The notes under the pieces are model-generated. The model had not been told where the DNA came from and ran no database searches. It saw nothing but the letters and a program-made list of their open reading frames with translations. Positions 55,354 to 63,401 of a stretch of 64,000 nucleotides of DNA are shown here, in pieces. The stretch lies in contig NZ_CP162102.1 of assembly GCF_042466665.1 (NCBI RefSeq), positions 1,798,001 to 1,862,000 of the forward strand, in the 5' to 3' direction. Position 1 is the first letter of the stretch. The number at the start of each line of letters is the position of its first letter. Source of the stretch: Peterkaempfera podocarpi (lineage in GTDB: Bacteria; Actinomycetota; Actinomycetes; Streptomycetales; Streptomycetaceae). The position numbers were made by a program, and so were the translations under genes.

Positions 55354-56384
55354 GCGACGGCCTCCGTCCGGTTGTCGGCGATGTCCACCTGGAGTCCCTG
55401 CTCCCGCAGGAATCCGATGGGCACCACGTTCTCCTCGAAGCGGCCGGGCAGCTCCACCCGCATCCGGCCGACCTGGCGGCCGCCGATGGTCTCCACCGCG
55501 GCACCGAGGATGTTGAGGTCCACGTTGTAGGTGCGGGCCAGCTGGGAGATGAAGGGCTGCGCCGCGGTGTCCCCCTGGAAGGTGATCTCCAGGACGGTGG
55601 CCTCGCGCCCGCTGTGCGGCAGGTCGCCCAGCGGGAAGAGCTCCCGGGCGAGTTCGGAGCCGGGGGTGGCGAGCAGGTCCGCCAGCCGGCCGGACTCCAC
55701 CACCCTGCCGCCGCGCATCAGCGCCGCGGAGTCGCAGACCGACTTGATGACATCCATCTCATGGGTGATCAGCAGCACGGTGAGGCCGAGCTGCCGGCCC
55801 AGGTCGCGCAGCAGCTCCAGGATGGACCGGGTGGTCTCGGGGTCGAGAGCCGAGGTGGCCTCGTCGGAGAGCAGCACACGGGGGTCGCCGGCCAGCGCCC
55901 TGGCGATGCCGACACGCTGCTTCTGCCCGCCGGAGAGCTGGGCGGGGTGGACGGCGGCCTTGTCGGACAGGCCCACCAGGTCGAGCAGTTCGGCGGCCTT
56001 GCGGCGGCGTTCGCGGCGGTCCAGGCCGATGATCTCCAGCGGCAGTTCGACGTTGTCCTGGACGGTGCGCGAGGAGAGCAGGTTGAAGTGCTGGAAGACC
56101 ATGCCGATCCGGCGGCGGGCGGCCCGCAGTTCGCCGCCGGCCCGGGGACCGCGGCCGGCCAGTGCGGTGAGCTCCACCCCGTCGACGGTGACGGTGCCGG
56201 AGGTGGGGCGCTCCAGCATGTTGACGCAGCGGATCAGGGTGGACTTGCCGGCCCCGCTGGTGCCGACGACGCCGTACACCTCGCCCTCTCGGACATGCAG
56301 GTCGACACCGTCGAGGGCGGTGACCTCGCGGCCTCGTACGCGGTAGACCTTCCTCAGGTCTGCGGTGGTGATCACAGGGGACAT
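55350..56384 (-). CDS. metN: methionine ABC transporter ATP-binding protein
   Basis: 344 residues from ATG 56384. Walker A GTSGAGKST (41-49), Q-loop FQHFNLLSS, signature LSGGQKQRVGIARAL, Walker B VLLSDEATSALDP and H-loop ITHEMDV. The C-terminal NIL domain (about 265-340, TFQGDTAAQPFISQLART) binds methionine and inhibits transport. The start has no good Shine-Dalgarno sequence, fitting control from the leader upstream. Confidence 0.95.
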   Translation of the reverse strand: MSPVITTADLRKVYRVRGREVTALDGVDLHVREGEVYGVVGTSGAGKSTLIRCVNMLERPTSGTVTVDGVELTALAGRGPRAGGELRAARRRIGMVFQHFNLLSSRTVQDNVELPLEIIGLDRRERRRKAAELLDLVGLSDKAAVHPAQLSGGQKQRVGIARALAGDPRVLLSDEATSALDPETTRSILELLRDLGRQLGLTVLLITHEMDVIKSVCDSAALMRGGRVVESGRLADLLATPGSELARELFPLGDLPHSGREATVLEITFQGDTAAQPFISQLARTYNVDLNILGAAVETIGGRQVGRMRVELPGRFEENVVPIGFLREQGLQVDIADNRTEAVA

Positions 56385-56643
56385 CCGTGGGTCGGGCGCG
56401 GGGCGGCGGCGTGCCGCAGCGCGGGAGGGCTGACGGTCTGCGGGACGTGGTGCCCGTGGGTGGGCGGGCTCAGCGCATGCGCACACCGGACGGCCGCGGC
56501 CGGCGGCAAGGGATGCCCGGGGGCGGAGACGCCCGGGGGCGCGACGGGGCTGGGGTGCATGTCCGGGAGGGGGCAGGGCGCCGGGCCTGGACGGCGGCGG
56601 CACAGGGGTCTCGCTTCGGGGCGCGAGGTTGGTACGGGGACCC

Positions 56644-56727
56644 TCAGCAGGCACACATTCGACGGCCCGTCGCACAGCCGCCTGCCGGCAGAAGGCCGGT
56701 GGGGGTGCGGTTCGCCGTCGTGGTCAT
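56644..56727 (-). CDS. leader peptide upstream of metNIQ (27 aa, Cys-containing)
   Basis: ATG 56727 to TGA 56644. The peptide begins MTTTANRTPT and ends GCATGRRMCAC, so three cysteines fall in the last ten residues, two flanking the C-terminus as MCAC. A promoter with correct spacing puts the transcript start at or next to the ATG, so it should be leaderless. Similar leaderless Cys-rich short ORFs in mycobacteria act as cysteine-responsive attenuators of sulfur genes. About 260 bp of GC-rich leader (56385-56643) separate it from metN; a small CTCGC/GCGAG hairpin is visible there. Too short to be in most gene tables. Confidence 0.62.
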   Translation of the reverse strand: MTTTANRTPTGLLPAGGCATGRRMCAC

Positions 56728-56735
56728 GGCTTCAG

Positions 56736-56764
56736 TTAATCAGACCGACCGGCGCTCGCCCAAA
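56736..56764 (-). promoter_or_regulatory. probable promoter of the leader peptide and metNIQ
   Basis: On the - strand TTTGGG (56759-56764) and GATTAA (56736-56741) are spaced by exactly 17 bp. The last base of the -10 hexamer is 8 bp before the leader ATG, which is where initiation is expected. Confidence 0.6.
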
Positions 56765-56804
56765 TATCGGTCCATGCGTCCCGGAATACGGACAGCGTCA
56801 GCTG

Positions 56805-57464
56805 TCAGAGGTCCACCCGGACCCGCAGCGAGCCGGGTACCGGCGTCGCCCAGACCCGGTGCAGCCCGTCCACCACCGCGTCCGCCGTCAACTGGGCAGC
56901 GGTGTGGGTGGTGGTCACGGCTATGGAACGCATCCCCGCCGCACGGGCCGCGGCAAGTCCCGCCGGGGCGTCCTCGACCACCACACAGCGCGCCGGATCC
57001 ACCCCCAGCCGCACCGCGGCCAGCAGGAAGGGCTCGGGGTCGGGCTTGCCCAGGGTGACGTCGTCGGCCGCCACCAGCAGCGGCGCCGACAACCCGGCGG
57101 CCTTCAGCCGCATCTCCGCCAGCGCGCGGGTGGCCGAGGTGACCACCGCCCAGCGGTCCGCGGGCAGCGACCCCAGCAGTGCCGCCACTCCGGGCAGCGC
57201 CACGGTGCCCTCGGTGTCGGTGAGTTCGAGCTCCTCGATCCGGTGCAGCGCCGCGGCCAGACCGCCGTCGGCCAGCCGCTCCGCCGGGAGCACATCCTGA
57301 ATGATCTCCGCCGCGGTACGGCCGTGGGTGAAGATCCTGGCGAAGTCCGCGGCGGTCAGCCCGTACTCGGTCATCCAGGTCGTCCAGCAGCGGACCACCG
57401 ACGAGGTGGAGTCGACCAGGGTGCCGTCCATGTCAAGGAGCAGGGCGTCTGCGGCAAGGTCCAT
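56805..57464 (-). CDS. HAD-superfamily phosphatase (sugar/phosphoglycolate type)
   Basis: 219 residues from ATG 57464. HAD motif I is LLDMDGTLVDS, motif II Thr/Ser lies in VVTSATRA, motif III/IV are GKPDPEPF and VVVEDAPAGLAAARAAGM, with a helical cap between. The family removes phosphate from small sugars such as 2-deoxyglucose 6-phosphate or phosphoglycolate. Substrate not predictable. Confidence 0.9.
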   Translation of the reverse strand: MDLAADALLLDMDGTLVDSTSSVVRCWTTWMTEYGLTAADFARIFTHGRTAAEIIQDVLPAERLADGGLAAALHRIEELELTDTEGTVALPGVAALLGSLPADRWAVVTSATRALAEMRLKAAGLSAPLLVAADDVTLGKPDPEPFLLAAVRLGVDPARCVVVEDAPAGLAAARAAGMRSIAVTTTHTAAQLTADAVVDGLHRVWATPVPGSLRVRVDL

Positions 57465-57574
57465 GATCTTCGACTGTACTCGCGGCCCGACGGCGACCCC
57501 GGCCACCGCAGACGTGAGACCGGACACAGCTCCGCAGGCCCCGCCCCCGGGGCCGAGCCTGCGGAGCCGGGCCG

Positions 57575-58102
57575 TCAGGCGCTGGCAGCCAGCGAACGCG
57601 CCCCCACCGGCGCGGCACCCACGGGCGCGGCCGGCTTCTCCAGGGTGACCAGGCTGAGGCTGCGGCTGACCTCCTCCACCCCGGTCTCCACATAGCCCAG
57701 ACGCCGGTACAGGCGCAGATTGCCGAGGCTGCGATGCCCGGTGAACAGCCGGTATGCGGAGACCCGCCCCGCGGCGGCCAGCCGCTGCTCAACCCCCTGG
57801 AGCAGCCGGCTGCCCAGACCGTGGCCCTGCATCCGCGGATGCACCACCAGCCGGCCGAGCCGGGCCACCCCGGCGTCGTCGACCCAGCCGCGCACTGAGC
57901 CGACGACCTCGCCGCCGAGCCGGGCGACGAGCACGCAGTGCTCGGCGAGTTCGTCGCGGATGCTGTCGAGGGTCTGGGTCAGCGGGTCGATGGCCCAGTC
58001 GCCGTAGAGCTCCGCCTCGCTCTGGTAGCAGAGGTACTGGAGCTTGAGGATCTGTTCGGCGTCGTCCTGCACGGCGACCGAGATGGTCACGCTCATGCCC
58101 AT
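57575..58102 (-). CDS. GNAT-family N-acetyltransferase
   Basis: 175 residues from ATG 58102, chosen because AAGGGGAGG lies 7 nt before it; ATG codons at 58108 and 58096 are alternatives. LGRLVVHPRMQGHGLGSRLL is the acetyl-CoA-binding motif A, and GNLRLYRRLGYVETG is motif B. Substrate unknown. Confidence 0.9.
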   Translation of the reverse strand: MGMSVTISVAVQDDAEQILKLQYLCYQSEAELYGDWAIDPLTQTLDSIRDELAEHCVLVARLGGEVVGSVRGWVDDAGVARLGRLVVHPRMQGHGLGSRLLQGVEQRLAAAGRVSAYRLFTGHRSLGNLRLYRRLGYVETGVEEVSRSLSLVTLEKPAAPVGAAPVGARSLAASA

Positions 58103-58590
58103 GCGCATGCCTCCCCTTCGTGTGTGCCCGGCGCCGGAGGGATGAGGGGTGCGCGCGGGCGGCCCTGACCGGAGGTGGACCCGTGCCGGGGATCGCTCCC
58201 GGTCCGGGGTGGTGCGCGAACGTGCCCGCCCCCCGCGGCCCGGCAGGTCATGGGAACGGGGAGGACGGCAGCGCTCACGCTCAGTATCCGTGCGGTCGCG
58301 GGCCCGTCAAGAGGCACGTTCGCCCAGGCATTACCCGCACTTCGGCCCTCTGCAACCTCACGGACCCCGACGTGTCCCAGATCACTCCGGCGGCATCCGG
58401 CCCCGCCCCTCCCCCGCCCGGAGCCCGCCGGGCCCCTGCGCTCCGGAGGTCCCCGGCCCGGGGCCCGCGCAGTCGCCGCGCCGACGGGCGCTGCGCAGGG
58501 GACCCGCTGCACCCGTGAGCGGTGCCCGGGCATCCCAGGGTGGGCGGGTATCCCGGGGTGGGCGGTCTCCGGGCCGCCGCCGGACGCGGT
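58103..58590. other. intergenic region, no supported gene
   Basis: 488 bp. Contains a near-perfect direct repeat (CATCCCAGGGTGGGCGG and TATCCCGGGGTGGGCGG, about 58530-58566) near the 3' end of the sigma-like gene and a short run of possible stem-loops. I see no convincing gene. Confidence 0.5.
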
Positions 58591-59055
58591 TCAGGGCAGC
58601 CCCGCCTGGTCGTGGAGGAGGCGCCGCAGACAGGCGAGGCAGCGGGAGCGGGTGGGTCCGATGGAACCGCGGGGGATGCCGGTGGCGGCGGCCAGCGCGG
58701 TGTAGCCGAGGTCCGGCTCGTCCAGCAGCGCGGTGAGCAGCCCGGCGCAGCGCCCCGGCAGCCGGGAGACGGCCTCGCGGACCGTGCAGGGCGGGCCGGC
58801 CGCCGCGGGCCGCGGCGGGAGCGGGGTCGGGGTCTCGGCGCGGGCCGGCACCAGGGCCTGCCGGAACTCCCGCAGCGTCAGTGACCGCAGCCACCCGGAG
58901 GTGTTCCCGGGCAGCCGTTCCCGGGCGATGTGCTCCAGTGCCCGCAGCCACACCTGCTGCTCCAGGTCCTCCGGGTCCAGCCCGTGCGCACGGGCCAGCG
59001 CTGCGGCCAGCGGGGCGAAGGCGGGGCGCAGCCGGGTGTCGGTGAGGGCGGTCAC
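58591..59055 (-). CDS. sigma-70-like helix-turn-helix protein
   Basis: 154 residues from GTG 59055 behind GGAGGCACCC. The first part (LDPEDLEQQVWLRALEHI) resembles sigma region 2 and the last (DLGYTALAAATGIPRGSIGP, then TRSRCLACLRRLL) region 4.2 with its helix-turn-helix. It is shorter than a normal ECF factor and the promoter-melting part is weak, so it may be a minimal ECF-type sigma factor or a regulator derived from one. No anti-sigma factor is adjacent. Confidence 0.75.
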   Translation of the reverse strand: MTALTDTRLRPAFAPLAAALARAHGLDPEDLEQQVWLRALEHIARERLPGNTSGWLRSLTLREFRQALVPARAETPTPLPPRPAAAGPPCTVREAVSRLPGRCAGLLTALLDEPDLGYTALAAATGIPRGSIGPTRSRCLACLRRLLHDQAGLP

Positions 59056-59176
59056 GGGTGCCTCCGGGGGTCGGGGACGGCTCTGCCCGCGGGGACGCGG
59101 TCCGCCCCGGCCCGGATGCGTTCGGGGCCGGGGCGGTCGTGCAAACCGCCCGCGAGGGGGCTTGCGGCGGCGATCG

Positions 59177-59653
59177 GTTGACGCCGCGGGAGGCCCAGAC
59201 GTCGGCGCGGGCCAGGACGGCCATGTCGCCGTTGTCGGTGAAGAAGCCGTCCATGCCCTGCTCGTAGAGATGGGTCGACCAGGCCAGGGCGTCGCCGTGG
59301 CCGTTGGTCGGTGCCCCGGCGGAAGTCGGCGGGCAGGAAGCCGTTCTCGATGCGCACGGTGTACGGGTGCGGCAGCAGCCCGGCCGCGTGCGCGTCGCGC
59401 ATCAGGGTGGTCGGGGGCGGTAGCCGCCGGCGCCGCGGTGGCCGACGATCAGCGGGTGCGGCAGATGGTCCAGGGCGGTGCCGGTGCGCACCGGCGGGCG
59501 GGTGCCGTGGGTGCGGGCCGCCGAGCCGTCGGCGCCGGGGGCGGCCGCGGCGGACGCCTCGGGCAGGCCGAGGGTGCCGGCGGCCGCGGTGCCCAGGCCG
59601 ACCACTGCGGCGGTACGCATGAACCAGCGCCGGGAGGGGTCCTTCCGGTCGTC
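59177..59653 (-). pseudogene. degraded glycerophosphodiester phosphodiesterase
   Basis: An N-terminal part shows a Tat-type signal (SRRWFMRTAAVVGLG) and the first catalytic motif LIVGHRGAGGYRP. Immediately after, the sequence jumps to what should be the C-terminal quarter (LMRDAHAAGLLPHPYTVRIE, then ENGFLPADFRRG), in another frame, so about 200 residues are missing. A further one-base shift near 59304 is needed to read GDALAWSTHLYEQGMDGFFT and DNGDMAVLARADVW. Three defects make this a pseudogene, not a sequencing artefact. Exact ends are uncertain. Confidence 0.85.
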
Positions 59654-59686
59654 GTCGGCAGTCGGCAGTCGGCAGTCGGCAGTCGG
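59654..59686. repeat. heptanucleotide repeat (GTCGGCA)4 at the 5' end of the pseudogene
   Basis: Four perfect copies of GTCGGCA (59654-59681) plus five bases. It reads through the start region of the degraded phosphodiesterase gene; a unit not divisible by three would shift the frame whenever the copy number changes. Confidence 0.9.
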
Positions 59687-59887
59687 GTGGACCGTGGTGC
59701 TCCTTCGGGCCGGGGTCGCTGACGCGGGGCAGCGTAGGCGGCCCGCCCGGACCCGGCGGTGTCCGCCGGACGAACCCGGGAGGAAGCTCCAGCAATTCGG
59801 CAGCCCGCGGCAGCGGGGCCCGCCTGACGCACCGAAGGGCGGACCGGTGGCGACCGGTCCGCCCTGCACGGCGGGGCTGCGGGGAGG

Positions 59888-61330
59888 TCAGCGCTTGGCG
59901 TCCGCCCACTCCTGCTGGACCGCCAGGTCGGCCTTGACCTCGGCCAGCTGCCGGGCGACGGCGGACGGCGCGGTGCCGCCACGGCCGTCGCGGGAGGCCA
60001 GCGCACCGTGCACGGTGAGCACCGAGCGGACATCGGGGGTGAGGTGCCCGGAGATGGCGGCGAACTGCTCGTCCGTCAGATCGGCCAACTCGATGCCTTG
60101 CTGCTCGCAGACCTTGACGCATCCCCCCGCCACCTCGTGGGCCACCCGGAACGGCACCCCCTGCTTCACCAGCCACTCAGCGATGTCGGTGGCCAGCGAG
60201 AAGCCGGCCGGGGCCAGCTCCTCCAGCCGCTCGCGGTGGACGGTGAGGGTGGCCATCATCCCGGTGAAGGCCGGCAGCAGGACCTCCAGGGTGTCGCAGG
60301 AGTCAAACACCGGCTCCTTGTCCTCCTGCAGGTCGCGGTTGTACGCGAGCGGCAGGCCCTTGAGGGTGGCCAGCAGGCCGGTGAGGTTGCCGATCAGACG
60401 GCCGGACTTGCCCCGGGCCAGCTCGGCGATGTCGGGGTTCTTCTTCTGCGGCATGATCGAGGAACCGGTGGAGAAGGCGTCGTGCAGGGTGATGAAGCCG
60501 AACTCCTTGGTGTTCCAGATGATCACCTCCTCCGCGATCCGGGAGAGGTTGACGCCGATCATCGCGGTGACGAAGGCGAACTCCGCCACGAAGTCACGGG
60601 CGGCCGTGCCGTCGATGGAGTTGCCGACCGAGCCGCCCTCGAAGCCCAGGTCGGCGGCGACCGCCTCGGGGTCCAGGCCCAGCGAGGAGCCGGCCAGCGC
60701 ACCGGAGCCGTACGGCGAGACGGCGGTGCGGGTGTCCCACTGGCGCAGCCGCTCGGCGTCCCGGGAGAGCGCCTGGACGTGGGCCAGCACATGGTGGGCG
60801 AAGAGCACCGGCTGGGCGTGCTGGAGGTGGGTCCGGCCGGGCATGGCGGTGCCGGGGTGCGCCTCGGCGAGGCCGACCAGCGCCTGCTGGAGGTCCAGGA
60901 TCAGCCCGCCGATGATGCGCGCGTGGTCGCGCAGGTACATCCGGAAGAGGGTGGCGATCTGGTCGTTGCGGGAGCGGCCGGCCCGCAGCTTGCCGCCCAG
61001 GTCGGGGCCGAGGCGCTCCAGCAGGCCGCGCTCCAGTGCGGTGTGCACGTCCTCGTCGGCGACGGTTCCGGTGAAGGCGCCGGACTCCACGTCGGAGAGC
61101 AGCCGGTCCAGGCCGTCCAGCATGCGGTCGAGCTCGTCCGCGGTGAGCAGCCCCGCCCGGTGCAGCACCCGGGCGTGGGCCCGGGAGCCGGCGATGTCGT
61201 AGGGGGCCAGACGCCAGTCGAAGTGCACGGAGGCGGAGAGCGCGGCCAGCGCCTCGGACGGTCCGTCCGCGAAGCGGGCGCCCCACAGACGGACGTCGCC
61301 GGCGGCGGTGGGGGTCTGGTCGTGCGACAC
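59888..61330 (-). CDS. argH: argininosuccinate lyase
   Basis: 480 residues from GTG 61330 behind AAGGAGCACCAG. Motifs: LWGARFADGPS, AGRSRNDQIATLFRMY, TAMPGRTHLQHAQP, the signature GSSIMPQKKNPDIAE and the C-terminal HEVAGGCVKV. It splits argininosuccinate to arginine and fumarate, the last step of arginine synthesis. It follows argG with a hairpin in the gap. Confidence 0.97.
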   Translation of the reverse strand: MSHDQTPTAAGDVRLWGARFADGPSEALAALSASVHFDWRLAPYDIAGSRAHARVLHRAGLLTADELDRMLDGLDRLLSDVESGAFTGTVADEDVHTALERGLLERLGPDLGGKLRAGRSRNDQIATLFRMYLRDHARIIGGLILDLQQALVGLAEAHPGTAMPGRTHLQHAQPVLFAHHVLAHVQALSRDAERLRQWDTRTAVSPYGSGALAGSSLGLDPEAVAADLGFEGGSVGNSIDGTAARDFVAEFAFVTAMIGVNLSRIAEEVIIWNTKEFGFITLHDAFSTGSSIMPQKKNPDIAELARGKSGRLIGNLTGLLATLKGLPLAYNRDLQEDKEPVFDSCDTLEVLLPAFTGMMATLTVHRERLEELAPAGFSLATDIAEWLVKQGVPFRVAHEVAGGCVKVCEQQGIELADLTDEQFAAISGHLTPDVRSVLTVHGALASRDGRGGTAPSAVARQLAEVKADLAVQQEWADAKR

Positions 61331-61360
61331 CTGGTGCTCCTTCGGTGCTGAGGTGGAAAG

Positions 61361-61395
61361 AGGGCCCCGGAACTCGGTCGAGCACCGGGGCCCCT
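61361..61395 (-). terminator. hairpin between argG and argH
   Basis: AGGGCCCCGG (61361-61370) pairs with CCGGGGCCCCT (61385-61395). Located in the 82-bp gap between two genes of one pathway and strand; it may weaken argH transcription or mark the argG mRNA end. Confidence 0.6.
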
Positions 61396-61412
61396 CACAT
61401 ACTGACGGGTGG

Positions 61413-62609
61413 TCAGGCCCGCTGGTCGCGCTTGGCCGCGATCTTCGACGACATGCCGAAGATCTCGATGAATCCCTTGGAGAGCGACTGGTCGAAGGTG
61501 TCGCCGGTGTCATAGGTGGCCAGGTTGAAGTCGTAGAGCGACTCCTCGCTGCGCCGGCCGGTGACGGTGGCGCGGCCGCCGTGCAGGGTCATCCGGACGT
61601 CGCCGGAGACATGCTCGTTGGCGGTCTCCACAAAGCCCTCCAGGGCCCGCTTCAGCGGCGAGAACCACAGGCCGTCGTAGACCAGCTCGCCCCAGCGCTG
61701 GTCCACGCCCTTCTTGTAGCGGGAGAGCTCACGCTCGACGGTGACGTTCTCCAGCTCCTGGTGGGCGGTGATCAGCGCGAGGGCGCCGGGGGCCTCGTAG
61801 ACCTCGCGGGACTTGATGCCCACCAGCCGGTCCTCGACCATGTCCAGGCGGCCGATGCCCTGGGCGCCGGCCCGCTGGTTGAGCTGCTCGATCGCCTGGA
61901 GCACGGTGACCGGCTTGCCGTCGATGGCGACCGGGACGCCCTGCTTGAAGGTGATGACGACCTCGTCGGCCTCACGGGGCTCGGCGGGGTTCTGGGTGTA
62001 CTCGTAGATGTCCTCGATGGGCGCGTTCCAGATGTCCTCGAGGAAGCCGGTCTCCACGGCGCGGCCGAAGACGTTCTGGTCGATGGAGTACGGGGACTTC
62101 TTGGAGGTGGCGATGGGCAGGTTGTTGGCCTCCGCGAAGGCGATCGCCTTGTCCCGGGTCATCGCGTAGTCACGGACCGGGGCGATGCACTTGAGGTCCG
62201 GGGCCAGCGAGGAGATGCCCGCCTCGAAGCGGACCTGGTCGTTGCCCTTGCCAGTGCAGCCGTGGGCGACGATGGAGGCGCCGTGCTTGTGGGCGGCGGC
62301 CACCAGGTGCTTGACGATCACCGGCCGGGAGAGCGCGGAGACCAGCGGGTAGCGGTCCATGTACAGGGCGTTGGCCTTGACGGCGGGCAGGCAGTACTCG
62401 TCCGCGAACTCCTCGCGGGCGTCGGCCACCTCGGCCTCCACCGCGCCGCAGGCCAGCGCCCGCTTGCGGATGACATCGAGGTCCTCGCCGCCCTGGCCGA
62501 CGTCGACCGCGACGGCGATGACCTCGGCGCCGGTCTCCTCGGCGATCCAGCCGATGCAGACGGACGTGTCCAGACCGCCCGAGTAGGCGAGTACGACGCG
62601 CTCGGTCAC
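61413..62609 (-). CDS. argG: argininosuccinate synthase
   Basis: 398 residues from GTG 62609 behind AAGGAG. ATP-pyrophosphatase P-loop LAYSGGLDTSVCIGWI, then VAHGCTGKGNDQVRFE, and SPYSIDQNVFGRAVE. It joins citrulline and aspartate. In some Streptomyces argG is elsewhere; here it lies with argH and argR, as reported for S. clavuligerus. Confidence 0.97.
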   Translation of the reverse strand: MTERVVLAYSGGLDTSVCIGWIAEETGAEVIAVAVDVGQGGEDLDVIRKRALACGAVEAEVADAREEFADEYCLPAVKANALYMDRYPLVSALSRPVIVKHLVAAAHKHGASIVAHGCTGKGNDQVRFEAGISSLAPDLKCIAPVRDYAMTRDKAIAFAEANNLPIATSKKSPYSIDQNVFGRAVETGFLEDIWNAPIEDIYEYTQNPAEPREADEVVITFKQGVPVAIDGKPVTVLQAIEQLNQRAGAQGIGRLDMVEDRLVGIKSREVYEAPGALALITAHQELENVTVERELSRYKKGVDQRWGELVYDGLWFSPLKRALEGFVETANEHVSGDVRMTLHGGRATVTGRRSEESLYDFNLATYDTGDTFDQSLSKGFIEIFGMSSKIAAKRDQRA

Positions 62610-62652
62610 GGCTTTCTCCTTCACAGTGCGTGCGGGGCACTCCATGCGGTGC

Positions 62653-62689
62653 TAGGTATAAGTATGCATGAGTCCGTATGGAATTCAAA
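62653..62689 (-). promoter_or_regulatory. probable argG promoter with ARG-box-like sequence
   Basis: AT-rich island in a GC-rich gene cluster. On the - strand it reads TTGAAT (possible -35), then CATGCATACTTATAC, with CATACT or TACTTA as -10 at suitable spacing. The CATGCATA and CATAC elements resemble half-sites of actinobacterial ARG boxes, so ArgR repression from here is inferred. Confidence 0.6.
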
Positions 62690-62783
62690 GCGGGGCGGCC
62701 GAACGGTCCCGGACCACGGGCTTCGGGGGCAGCCACAGACTGGCGGAGTGACGGTGCCCACCCGCGTCACGGGCCAGCCGGAA

Positions 62784-62831
62784 ACGGCCCTGGGCCTGCC
62801 GTCCGGTGCGGACGGCAGGCCCCAGGGCCGT
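62784..62831 (-). terminator. terminator downstream of argR
   Basis: Long hairpin: 62784-62804 pairs with 62810-62831 (ACGGCCCTG...) with a single-base bulge. It lies 11 bp after the argR stop and upstream of the argG promoter, so argG-argH likely form a separate transcript from argD-argR. Confidence 0.8.
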
Positions 62832-62841
62832 GGGGGGGCAC

Positions 62842-63387
62842 TCAGGGGTTCTTGGCCTGGGCCAGCTGCATCAGGTGGTCGGCGAGCTCCTGGCCGCCCT
62901 GGGCGTCCCGGCTGATCAGCAGCACGGTGTCGTCGCCCGCGATGGTGCCGATGATCTCGAACACCTCCGCCTGGTCGATGGCGGAGGCCAGGAACTGCGC
63001 TGCGCCCGGCGGAGTGCGCAGCACCACCAGATTGCCGGAGGCGGTCGCCGAGACCATCAGTTCACCGGCCAGCCGGCCCATCCTGGCCTCGGTGGCCGAC
63101 TCGCCCAGGGGCGCCCTGGGGGTGCGGTCACCGCCCTCCGCGGGGACGGCGTAGATCAGGGCGCCGTCCTTGTTGCGGATCTTGACCGCGCCCAGCTCGT
63201 CCAGGTCCCGGGAGAGCGTGGCCTGGGTGACCACCAGCCCGTCGTCGGCGAGCAGCTTGGCGAGCTGGCTCTGGGACCGCACGGGCTGGCGGGTCAGCAG
63301 GTCCACGATCCGCCGGTGCCGTGCGGTGCGGGTCTGCGGGACCTGCGGCGCCGGCTGCCCGGCCTGGGCGCGGTGGACATCGGTCAT
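62842..63387 (-). CDS. argR: arginine repressor
   Basis: 181 residues from ATG 63387 behind AGGAGAGCC. N-terminal winged helix (RHRRIVDLLTRQPVRSQSQL, then LVVTQATLSRDLDELG) binds ARG boxes; C-terminal domain (GTIAGDDTVLLISRD) forms the arginine-binding hexamer. It lies 14 bp after argD. Confidence 0.97.
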   Translation of the reverse strand: MTDVHRAQAGQPAPQVPQTRTARHRRIVDLLTRQPVRSQSQLAKLLADDGLVVTQATLSRDLDELGAVKIRNKDGALIYAVPAEGGDRTPRAPLGESATEARMGRLAGELMVSATASGNLVVLRTPPGAAQFLASAIDQAEVFEIIGTIAGDDTVLLISRDAQGGQELADHLMQLAQAKNP

Positions 63388-63401
63388 GAGCGGCGGCTCT
63401 C

